DNA of 64,000 nucleotides from Diadema setosum. Taxonomy: Eukaryota > Echinodermata > Echinoidea > Diadematoida > Diadematidae. The position numbers were made by a program, and so were the translations under genes. Numbering within the stretch: position 1 is the stretch's first letter; every line of letters begins with the position of its first letter. The notes under the pieces are model-generated. The model was not told the origin of the DNA. It did no database searches and saw only the letters and a list, made by a program, of their open reading frames with translations. Location of the stretch: contig NC_092692.1 in the NCBI RefSeq assembly GCF_964275005.1, positions 10,707,643-10,771,642 of the forward strand, written 5' to 3'. This document shows, piece by piece, positions 54,801 to 64,000 of the stretch.

Positions 54801-56050
54801 TTACATCACCTTATATAATCTCCAGTGGCTATGATTGGCCCTTACACAAACCTTCACAGAATAATTGTCCCTTTTGAAATGAATTAAACAATAAAACGTT
54901 GAACCCCTAGTACGTATCAGTGCTTGAAACTTTGTAAAAACAGACAAACTTATACTGAATTTTATAATGCTAAAATATTGGTTTGTTTATAAAAAAATCA
55001 TTTTTAATTGTACGAAGATCAGAAATAAAGAAGCCTTTCTTATAACCCCTAAAATAATAACTTTTAACTATGCTTTTATGATTATTGACACTATAAATGT
55101 CAACTGACATCGATTTCATCCGTCAGGTATGCAATCTTATAGCTATTCCTGAAAGTCATAGGGCAGAGGGCATACAAGTAAAATTGCCATGGAATTTTAT
55201 TTAATGTCAGAGAAGACTGTTGTGGATGTTTACATTTATAGTCCCATGTGTATTTATTCAGGCTCCAGCTTTTTAAATATCTTTTGTTACTAAATCTAGA
55301 ATTAGATTTCATAGCTACGATTATAACCAAGCCATAGCTTACATTGTATTGACTATCATTCTCCATGCTGATGCAAGAGCAGACAGCTACATTTAGATTC
55401 AGGATAAACTCTGGCAAATTTGATTTTTAAGTTTGCATTAGAGGAGCAAAGGTTAACTTGCCTGCAGTTTGAGGTCGAAGGGCAAATTTTCTTCATATTC
55501 ACGTTGGCTTAATGAATAGAGCAGATCGAACTATGAATTGGCAACAGTTTCATCAATGCCAGATTTTCATGCGTCATGAGACCATCATGTCATAACACAA
55601 TTCAAAAATTTATAAAACATTCTATGCGAAATACATGTTTCTGAACTGTATCATCTTACAGTATGTCCGACATTGAACTGCTATGCATATACCGTGTAAA
55701 AAAAACCTACCAACTTGATTGCCCAGTTCGACCATGAAGTTGCCTCCGAGGCTACGCATGCCTCGGTTGTCGACCAGGCTGATGAAGTCCGAGATGTCAT
55801 AGGAGTTGAGTGCCCGGGTCTTCGAGGCTTCCTCAGCAAACCCTTCGGGGGCTTGGTTGTCCCACGTCTCTCCCGTGGCGTACAGAACAGAGTTGATGAA
55901 AGCCGACTTGCCAACGCCTGGTGGACCAAACAGACCTATGCGAAGGCGTGCCGGTGGGTGTTGCGGCCTTTGCCTTGCTGTTCGCATGGTTGATCCTGGC
56001 TGGTAACTGAATATGGCACTCCGCAACTCCTGAATTCTACTATGCGCCAT
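51593..56050 (-). CDS. IFI44-like P-loop GTPase with CaaX box, gene 1 (4 exons)
   Basis: Joined exons 56,050-55,711, 54,119-53,990, 52,782-52,715 and 51,846-51,593 give an uninterrupted 263-residue protein (792 bp with TGA). Every intron is GT-AG. Motifs: P-loop GPPGVGKS (residues 42-49) after RLRIGLF, G3 DNRG (94-97), the strand HTCVLVV (150-156), IITN (186-189) at the position where GTPases carry [NT]KxD, ENYT (219-222) followed by an aspartate pair and the helix DALEALRQCL, and CTIL (260-263) at the C-terminus. The order fits an IFI44-type GTPase domain, shorter than vertebrate IFI44 because the N-terminal extension is missing. IFI44 proteins are not known to me to be prenylated, whereas guanylate-binding proteins are, so the CaaX box is notable. 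Start choice: the ATG has A at -3 and G at +4. The role in host defence is inferred. Confidence 0.86.
51847..52714. other. gene 1 intron 3
   Basis: 868 bp, phase 1, GT-AG (gtacgta...tttactag). No inserted element recognised. Confidence 0.8.
52715..52782 (-). CDS. gene 1 exon 3 (68 bp)
   Basis: Acceptor ttttctcttacag and donor G|gtacgta bound ARSLNMQPQDLRELVTTIQQMT, with a split Ser codon before and a split Gly codon after. Confidence 0.88.
52783..53989. other. gene 1 intron 2
   Basis: 1.2 kb, phase 2. Shares diverged blocks with gene 2 intron 2 and has a short (TTG)n at 53,386. The plus-strand ORF at 53,387-53,701 has no recognisable product. Confidence 0.75.
53990..54119 (-). CDS. gene 1 exon 2 (130 bp)
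   Basis: Acceptor tttgcgcag and donor AG|gtaaata bound GVYGEGHEVEWDS...KRLVSGLKRTF...QDCEIHTCVLVV. A split Ala codon joins exon 1, a split Ser codon joins exon 3. Confidence 0.9.
54180..54620. repeat. segmental duplication block A (unit 1), inside gene 1 intron 1
   Basis: Partner of 15,310-15,770. Lies 60 bp upstream of exon 2. It fixes the place of the missing gene in unit 3. Confidence 0.8.
54621..55710. other. remainder of gene 1 intron 1
   Basis: The whole intron is 1.6 kb, phase 1, donor G|gtaggt. The minus-strand ORF at 55,100-55,417 has no recognisable product. Confidence 0.7.
55711..56050 (-). CDS. gene 1 exon 1: start codon, P-loop, G3
   Basis: Encodes 113 residues plus one base. 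MAHSRIQELRSAIFSYQPGS is followed by a basic, proline-rich lead-in, RLRIGLFGPPGVGKSAFINS, the variable loop TGETWDNQAPEGF (two residues shorter than in gene 2) and SYDISDFISLVDNRGMRSLGGNFMVEL. ATG at 56,050-56,048. A TTG two codons upstream is not used. Confidence 0.92.
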
Positions 56051-56302
56051 GATCAATAAAATATGTTAGGGATAATAAGTTATGATCGGACGAGAAAACT
56101 GACTCTCCAGCAATGTAAGCTCTGAAAGATGAGAAATAATCCAAACAAAACGTCGCATGAACTCTCTCTAATCACTATTATAGCATTTAAGCCCAGGTAC
56201 GGGTCGCCGCCGAAATGCGAATCTTCGATCTCTTGAACATTGACAGAACGACGCAGAACCAACGCAATCCATTCTCTCAATCTGCTGCTATTTTTAGGCA
56301 CT

Positions 56303-56312
56303 GGGTTTTCCC
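56303..56312. promoter_or_regulatory. conserved GGGTTTTCCC block upstream of gene 1
   Basis: 253 bp before the ATG, inside 'tttttaggcactgggttttcccacag'. Most of the surrounding upstream DNA differs between genes 1 and 2, so local conservation stands out. Confidence 0.3.
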
Positions 56313-56319
56313 ACAGCTC

Positions 56320-57480
56320 ACCGCTACGGGGAATTTCGCAAGATGATCTGTACCGCAACGCTTTTTTACGGCCTGTGAGGTTGCACGGCGATGTCCAGTG
56401 CTATGTATTCGTCCCAAAGTGAAGTCTTCTAATAATGACACTGGACATTTCTTATGCCTTTATCACTTTCAGGAACAAAGCACTGACAGACAAAATCCCA
56501 ACAGACCCTGTACTATGGACCACAACCGCTGACCGCGATTACCACGACATTCAGGAAGTGAGCAGTACACAGGAACTCACGGCAGTACGAGAGCCGTGTA
56601 GACACAGTACATACCACACATTCACAGACATGGCATACATGCCCTCTGCCTGGGGTTGCCAAGTACCTGGGAATGTCCTTTCCAGTGTGGTGAGGCTTAC
56701 AATGTTGCAGCGCAGCTGCGGTTTTTAACGTATATTTTCTGCAGTTATTAATTGGCAATTTAATTGCCATATAGAAGAACCGAACTATGGCTGAAAATAG
56801 TCAATTTACGAGCCCATTTAGTATTTAGGCACATATTAAACGAATTGGCAATCTTAAACACTTGAAAGAAAAAAAATTCTTGTGTGGCGCTGAAAATTCC
56901 CCAAGAATCGAAACGCTGGTTATAATTCATTTCAGTGTTATTAGTTGCATTCACTGTTTACATATACCTAGATACATACCAATAATATTATGATGTTTGA
57001 TCATTTACGTTGATGTAAGACATGTTAGATACTATTTTCTTGGATAAGATGACAAAATGTCTTTTCTAATGTTTTACATATCTTTTGAATGTTGTTCCTG
57101 CTACAATATGTTCTGAATATATTTTTGTAGAACAAAATTTGTAAACAATTAGTAAACACAAAAAAAAAATCATGATATGAACAACAATGATTGAAAGAAG
57201 AACGATATATCGGTATACAAATTGAGCATACCCACGGTAGAGATAGATACTATGTACACCTAAGCTACCGCCTATGATTATGACAGTAGGAAAGTATGCA
57301 CATTGTATGCACATTGGATCCACCGATGGATAAGGAGACTACATATACAAGAGTTCATAACATCATGTGTGGACAAAAAAAAAAAGAAGAAAATATAAAG
57401 GAAATTCCACCAAAAAAAAAATTATTTTTCATGAAAATCACACATTTCATCAACTTGATCATGACATATGTTAAGGGTAG
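56320..57480. other. intergenic DNA upstream of gene 1
   Basis: No gene recognised on either strand. A-rich runs at 57,374 and 57,411. Confidence 0.3.
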
Positions 57481-58680
57481 TAATCATTTCCCCTGCTTTC
57501 TGAGAGCGGCTAGTCAAGTGCTCTTTCATTATGCTAGAAAAATGAAATCATGTTTAATTTCCCTTATATTTTCTTTATAATTGTTGTCTACACAGGATGT
57601 CATAAATTCAAGTAGTCTCCTCAACCGGAGGTTTCAACACCAAAACTTTAAAAATTCATAATTTTTGCATCGATTGTCCGATTTTCCTCAAACTTTCATT
57701 GATGTGTTCTACTAATGTCGCTGCTTTCACTCAATCCACACTTCCCTTTGGGTTTGGTTCTCACCTCCCTGGTTCAATCCATGATATGTGTCGTCATCTT
57801 GGTGTACATGGAACGTTTGAGGTAAATCCCGACTCTGAGAGACATTGTGCAACTGAACGAGTGCCCGGGATTCCCCGCAAATATGATAAGGGTGTGTAAG
57901 ACAAAAAGAGAGACGTTACCAAAGACAGATGGAGAAAGAGCTACTACTGCTATACTCTCCTTGGAAGTCATGCTCGGCACCGCCGAGCCAGGTGCATTGA
58001 CAAAAGAGAGTTTACATGTACACAGTACACAGTAATCAGGACTCGTGCTCTGACAGCAGTAAAGGAGACTTCCTTCCCCCTGCTACAATTCGCTCTCTCT
58101 TTCAATGTCCTGGCAAAAGTATACATTTCTTCGACTAATTGTTACTGTAATGTTAGAGGCATTATTACCCCCGTCCTCCTTTCAGAAAGAGTTACTAGTA
58201 AGTCAAAGTGCTCATCATTAAGCTAGAAAAGTAAATGTATGTTGATTTTTATTTCCATAGAGAAGTCGTATATAATTTCTTTATAATTAGCGTTGTCTTT
58301 AGTGAGTGACGTCACGAAATGTAGCAGTCGTCTGATCCAGCGATGGCTGTAACAGATTGTCAGGTTTTCCTCGAACTTTCGCTACGTGTTTATCTACTAT
58401 AATACAGGTGTATATGTCGTTTCCCTCAATCCGCATAGTATGTACATTTGGGTTTCAGTTTACCTGTCGAGTTGAAAAGGTTTGCACTGAATATCTGCGG
58501 ACAAGGAAGTACTGTATACACGCTTGGGTGGCTTTCAAGAACACTGTACTCCTTCAAAAGCCGATTAGGAGTTTCTCTTTTCAAATCTACTCGACCCTTG
58601 CATAAGTTTTAATACGCTATGGTGTTTTCTATATATGTCAATCGACGCCTAAAGTGCTCGTATTTATATCAAGTTAGTCT
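57481..58680. repeat. two diverged copies of a dispersed 300-bp repeat
   Basis: 57,520-57,790 and 58,200-58,480 share 'tcattatgctagaaaaatgaaatcatgtttaattt' / 'tcattaagctagaaaagtaaatgtatgttgattttt', 'tttctttataatt', 'gattgtc(c/a)g(a/g)ttttcctc(a/g)aactttc' and 'ttccctttgggtttggtt' / 'acatttgggtttcagtt'. A third relative is at 34,385. Confidence 0.6.
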
Positions 58681-58747
58681 CCGAAAGGAACAGTTACCCA
58701 ACACATGGCTGATACGAGAGAAATGAAAGTATAAGTTCCAGACTATA

Positions 58748-59248
58748 GCTCTGAATTGTGTTGGTATGTGAATAGCGTTACTCAGACTATCATATAGTGA
58801 CCAGCTCTGAATTGTTTTGGTATGTGAATAGCGTTACTCAGACTATCATATAGTGACCAGCTCTGAATTGTGTTGGTATGTGAATAGCGTTGAATACTCA
58901 GACTATCATATAGTGACCAGCTCTGAATTGTGTTGGTATGTGAATAGCGTTACTCAGACTATCATATAGTGACCAGCTCTGAATTGTGTTGGTATGTGAA
59001 TAGCGTTACTCAGACTATCATATAGTGACCAGCTCTGAATTGTGTTGGTATGTGAATAGCGTTACTCAGACTATCATAGAATAGTGACCAGCTCTGAATT
59101 GTGTTGGTATGTGGATAGCGTTACTCAGACTATCATAGAATAGTGACCAGCTCTGAATTGTGTTGGTATGTGGATAGCGTTACTCAGACTATCATAGAAT
59201 AGTGACCAGCTCTGAATTGTGTTGGTATGTGGATAGCGTTACTCATAT
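58748..59248. repeat. minisatellite, 56-bp unit, nine copies
   Basis: Unit 'ctctgaattgtgttggtatgtg(a/g)atagcgttactcagactatcatatagtgaccag'. Copies start near 58,750, 58,804, 58,862, 58,922, 58,976, 59,033, 59,092, 59,151 and 59,210. The last four share the variants 'tgtggatag' or 'catagaatagtg', and one carries 'gttgaatactcag', so the array grew by local duplication. Confidence 0.95.
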
Positions 59249-59895
59249 AGATAGATGTCAGCCTAGCACAACACCACGAAGGATTTTGTGAAAAAGAAAA
59301 CTGCTAGCTAAAAAGAACAGTTAAAAAAAAACAACAACATTCAGGATCCCTTTATGATTTATGAGGTTCTAAAGTATGTTTGGGAAATATAGTGAGCAAT
59401 CATTATAGATTCTTTCGATTGATATACTGGATTAACACGGTATCATTCATGTCATTGTTTCGCCATACCTTGAACACCTGGTTACTTTTCACCACATGAC
59501 GTAGCATATGGTTCCTTTGATTTTGTCTGTCATGGATGATTATGCTCCAATTACAATGCTCAAATGTGGAGTGTGGTGTAGTGCAAATTACACTGCAAGG
59601 CTCTCGTCACCAAAGAATGACCGTGCTATTATGACACACTGCAATGAGTTTGTTACACTTATGAAGAACTTACGACAGCAGGTGGACAATGAGTAAATGA
59701 TTATTGACGTCAGTCCATCAAACAGTTTGAGAAGGAAATGCGTTGTAAAATCAACCGTTTCACGCTATACGTCTGGCTGTAAGGTATATCAATATCAAAT
59801 GCTTGCTCAATATGAACTGACAATCCTCGACGTATTAAGAGCAAATAACTTCAGAATCAAATACTGACAGTGCTTTGTTTAGCATCCACAATGTT
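59249..59895. other. non-coding, no recognisable feature
   Basis: The ORF at 59,508-59,696 has no recognisable product. Confidence 0.3.
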
Positions 59896-59903
59896 TATAC
59901 TAC

Positions 59904-61105
59904 CAGTGGCGTATCTAGGGAAAACGGCGCCCCGGGGCAAGCACGAAAATTGCGCCCCTAATTTCTGAAAAAGTGTTCAACCCCAACCTCATCCCGGTAG
60001 GGACTTTAAACAAAGTCCACATGATGCTTTTTCAAGCACTTAAAAGGGATCTTTTGAGGGTGATTTAAATGTAATGAATTTTGATAGATTTTGGCGAGCG
60101 AGGCGAAAATTTTTGTATTTCAGCTTACAAAACATGGAATTCTTGTCATTTTTTGCTTACCAAATCTTACAATTCTAATCAAGATATAGTGACAGCCTTA
60201 TAGATATCGATTTATACCAAAAAAACTGAGGACTTTAAAAAATATTCTAAATTAGTGCGCGCGAGTGAGCCGAAATAGGTAAATGTCCTCGTCATTATCA
60301 CGTATTGTTCTTATCTTTTTTTATTTATATATAAATTTTGGCGAGCGAGCGCAGCGAGCGAGCCGAAAATTTTTGTATTTCAGCTTACAAAACATGGAAT
60401 TCTTATCATTTTTTGCTTATTAAATCTCACAATTATAGTGACGACCTTATAGATAACGATTTATACCAACAAACTGAGGACTTGAAAAAATACTCTAAAT
60501 TAGTACGAGCGAGTGAGCCGAAATTTGTATATTTCCGCGTCATCATTACGTTTTGTTCTTATCTTGTTTGATTTGTTGTTGTTTTTGCGCCCCCCCCCCA
60601 TGTTCGAAACCGTTGACGCCCTCTTTTAATCCAATTGGCAATCGCTTCAGAACGAATGAAATTGCAGCCGCTGCTCCGTGAAACATTTTGCCTGCTAAAT
60701 ATAAATGTCATTTTGTCATCATCACGTTTTGTTCTTACCTTCTTTTTTGTATAAATTTTGGCGAGTGAGCGCAGCGAGCGAGCCGAAAATTTGTGTATTT
60801 CAACTCACAGAACATGGAATTTTTGTGTGAACACGAACATTGTCATTTTGTCCGCGTCATCATCATGTTTTGTTTTTATCTTGTTTGATTTGGTTTTCTG
60901 CCCCCCCCCCCCCACCACTCTCCCTCCCCCTTCCGGGCGAGTTTTTTTTACTTCTTCTTCTTCTTCTTTTTCTTCTTCTTCTTCGTTTTTTTTTCTTTTT
61001 TTTTATTTCTTCTTCTTCGTTTTTTTTTTTCATTTTTTGCGCCCCCAAGGAGTGGCGCCCGGGGCACGTGCCCCCCTTGCCCCCCCCCCCCCAGATACGC
61101 CACTG
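59904..61105. mobile_element. non-autonomous hAT-like element, 1,202 bp, perfect 8-bp target duplication
   Basis: Left end CAGTGGCGTATCTAGGG, right end CCCCAGATACGCCACTG. The flanks are TATACTAC at 59,896-59,903 and 61,106-61,113. The interior has two near-identical blocks with GCGAGCGAGCGCAGCGAGCGAGCC (around 60,340 and 60,760, a diverged third near 60,090), an echo of 'tcatcacgttttgttctta', and a CTT-rich run. No transposase. An 8-bp duplication and CAGTGG ends fit hAT. Confidence 0.9.
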
Positions 61106-62340
61106 TATACTACTCACGTCTGACTTAACACGAGAATATCACCACTCCTCTTTAAAAAAAAAAAGAGAAATAATGTAATTTTGGGTAAGCCTCTCACAAG
61201 CTTTGATGTTGTTTGTTTTGTGAACAAGGCATACAGTAGAACTTGAGTACATCATGGAAACCGTCTAATTTAGCACCATCTGCACACTACAGTTAGAGTT
61301 CAATCATGTGCCAAGGTTTGTAAAATGTAAATACTGTGTATAGTTATAGAGCCATTGTTGCACGGATGCAAGAAAGGGCAACAGAATAGTGTAGGTTAAA
61401 AAAAGAGGGGAAAAGCTGATCGGAACAGCAAATGATCACTGCATTTATTGACTGACGCCTTGAAAAGGCATTGTCCATCAACCGTGTCAACGAGATGGCG
61501 GCATGCCAACATGACAGGACGTATTCTGACGTTTCGATATCACATTAAGAGTGGCCTTCGGACTCTGTGCATGTCTCTGTATATAGATGTATATAGCGTT
61601 CCGTGTAAAGTGGTGGTTACCCCGATGTGATAATAGCACAACATTTCTACGGCACAGTCCTTTTATTAAATTTGTCTGGCAGGCAATTCTCTTCTGTGCA
61701 TTGTTATCATGAATGTGGGAAGTGTGCAAATCGCGTTTTCTCCACACGAATGGCATAACAAGTTGAAACAAGGATTGCCCAAAGAAACTTCTAAAATGCC
61801 TTAAGGTCGATTAACTGACAAAAACCATCCCAAAAATTCGACTTTTCAGCCCACTGAGTATTCGAAATGCTTTTTTCGTCATACAAAACAAGAAAAGCAG
61901 GAGAGAGAGAGAGAGAGAGAGATAGAGAAAAGTAAAGATTATGTTTGGTTACTCTTGACCAAATTTAACACGAATCACTTATGACTTACCACGCAAACAC
62001 TAGGGCTTACTCTACAAAAACTTTGATTGTCTCTTGCACTTTAAATATCTCCATGGTTTTTTTCATGCTGTCAAGGTACAGTGGAACTTTGGCAACCATG
62101 CATGTCATGCATGTGATTAAACACATCACTTCAGCAGCGAAGAACTCAGAGCTTTTGCCAGCCGTGGCTGATGTTTTGTTTTGATTAAGCATTAATTGGT
62201 TTATAAGCTAATGAAAACAAACCATTAAAGAAATAACTAAGGAATGATGTTATACTAAATTGATTAAATAGAACGATTTGATTGTTTTTCCTATACAAAA
62301 TGCTCCTCATCGACAAAATGCTCCTCATCGACATTATCAT
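61106..62340. other. non-coding, no recognisable gene
   Basis: Includes a (GA)n run at 61,900-61,923. ORFs at 61,487-61,771 and 61,981-62,184 have no recognisable product. Confidence 0.3.
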
Positions 62341-64000
62341 TCAGTAACCATTGTAACCACAGAGGTTGCACATTCCTTCCCTCGCCTTCTTTACAGTACA
62401 TGTAGTTACAGTACGTTCTGACGGTATAAAGCGAACTTCGAGGATAATGCTGAATATTGCAAAGTCACAAACGATCTTAAGCACACACACTGGATTTTTT
62501 TTCCTCAGCTCTCAGATTTATGTTTCCAAAGAAAGTCAAATGAACTACGTAACATCATGGATATCCTTTTATAATGCAATCTATTTCACAGTATCACTTG
62601 ACCATTCAGAACACATATATATCGACACACACTCATAGTTGTAGCCCGAAATACTAGTAGATCATGGTTAATGACGATAATGATTAATGATATTCCTCAA
62701 CAAACGAGGACCAGAAGTTGACCGCAAAGAAGACTCTGTGGGGTGGTCACTGTGAGAGTGAAAGTCTGTATTACATGCTCGAATTTGCACGTCAATAGAA
62801 AGGAGACGAAAAACAAAGAAGAAAGAACCATAAGTTAGATACGCACATTATAATACAAATTATATACGTCGATGGGCGTTGCTCATGGTAACTTGTTGAG
62901 AAATACAAATCGGTTGATATGACGAACTACGACGTACAATATCACAACGTTAATAACATTTCCTTGCCGTTGTGCTTGGGTGAATTTTTCAAACAAGAAT
63001 AAGATCAACAAGCTTCATTGCGACCAAAAAACATAAACAATATAAATAGAAACAAAACACAATGTATCTAGACTCTTGAGACGTCAAACGTACCGGACCT
63101 AAGGAATTGCCTGCAATAAACGTTTCGTTTTAGCACCAATGCACTTACAATGAATATGAGGTACTTGCAACCCTAAACGTAAGCTCCCATCTACCTCTCG
63201 TGAGACCAGTATCAAAGGAATCTCTGCAAGCTATTTCAAAAACTGGAAAACAAATTCTTATGCTAAAATGTTTTGAAACACTACCTTTGCTCATCGAGGA
63301 TCTTTTTGACATTTTCTGTTTACTCGTACATCTGAATGCAAAATTCATTCGCGCTTCTTCCAGATACGCTTCTCCATTCGGGTAATGGTACCAAGATGTT
63401 AATTACTATATAGTCGTATTGTACTTGATTGGGATGCGTGTTGCAATCTGAACACTCTCAGACTGTATTACAAGCTCATGATGATTTGATTGATGAGCTC
63501 ATTACAAACTATTGTCTGTTTGTTTGTTTGTTTTTAAAGGAGATGCATATTGCTCTGTTATTATAAATATTGAATTACAAAGGGCAACAAACAAAACACT
63601 CCCTTAAAACTATTAAATCGATTCACAATAAATAAAATATTTCGAAAAAAATAAACAAAAGCTATTTAATCACTTATAGCTTCGCGACTTGACAGGCCTA
63701 CTATACCACGGTGCCATCCACCAAAAGTCAGCTCACATAAGGACCACTGTTCGTTCACACTTCGGAGAAATACTTCTATTTGCAATGCTACTACACTGAT
63801 ACTCCATATTGTCTTCAAAAGGGTTTTTAACATTCCAACCCAGTGAATTTGTTAATTATAAGAAAACCAAGTAAGCAAATATAATTCATAATTTATGCCA
63901 ATCTGACAAAGTCATTTTGTTCTGAACAACGATAAAAAAGGATAGAAAAACTGTATCTTAATCACCGCTAGCTCTCTTATCAAGGAAATGATTTTTACTG
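62341..64000. repeat. duplicated flank of unit 1 (blocks C and D)
   Basis: 62,530-62,690 matches 48,085-48,260. 62,870-63,030 matches 49,345-49,510 and 17,388-17,535. 63,440-63,940 matches 49,660-49,860. Spacing and order are kept, so the unit continues to the right edge. No ORF is conserved between the copies. Confidence 0.7.

Noticed and set aside
60863..61178. Long lysine/phenylalanine-rich ORFs
   Set aside because: They translate CTT/GAA-rich low-complexity DNA inside the hAT-like element.

Overview
The window looks like nuclear DNA of a marine invertebrate, most likely an echinoderm or related deuterostome. It is AT-rich and intron-containing, and it is packed with non-LTR retrotransposon relics, foldback and MITE-like DNA elements, microsatellites and minisatellites. 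It has no bacterial gene density. The phylum is an inference from the repeat types and the gene family. Most of the 64 kb is non-coding.

The main genic content is a small tandem family of P-loop GTPases on the minus strand that resemble the IFI44-like interferon-induced GTPases. Gene 1 (51,593-56,050) and gene 2 (22,226-35,997) can each be assembled from four exons with GT-AG splice sites, identical intron phases (1, 2, 1) and compatible reading frames, giving proteins of 263 and 264 residues. Both have a GPPGVGKS P-loop and a DNRG G3 motif, and both end in CTIL, a C-terminal CaaX prenylation box. A solitary third copy of exon 3 lies at 5,567-5,634, and a decayed copy of the start of exon 1 lies near 38.0 kb. 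Non-coding blocks shared between about 15-17.5 kb, 36-50 kb and 54-64 kb show that the locus grew by duplication of gene-plus-flank units, which transposons then enlarged. A separate possible 3'-terminal exon lies at the left edge (163-286, plus strand).

Layout: 0-5 kb possible terminal exon, a small TIR element, a 45-bp tandem array and a TTCG-type foldback fragment. 5.5-17.5 kb remains of unit 3 (solo exon 3, telomere-like repeats in inverted arms, MITEs, a degraded LINE at 12-14.5 kb, duplicated flanks). 17.5-22 kb MITEs and LINE tails. 22.2-36 kb gene 2, whose 9.2-kb intron 1 holds a nest of insertions: a GACCGAC foldback element inside a LINE inside a TTCG foldback element. 36-50 kb duplicated gene upstream region, more foldback elements, and three LINE relics at 42-47 kb. 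51.6-56 kb gene 1. 56-64 kb intergenic DNA with a 56-bp minisatellite, a 1.2-kb hAT-like element with a perfect 8-bp target duplication, and duplicated flank.

Exons, motifs, repeat boundaries and target duplications were read directly from the sequence. Family names rest on motif recognition without database searches. Function (membrane-anchored immune GTPases) is inference.
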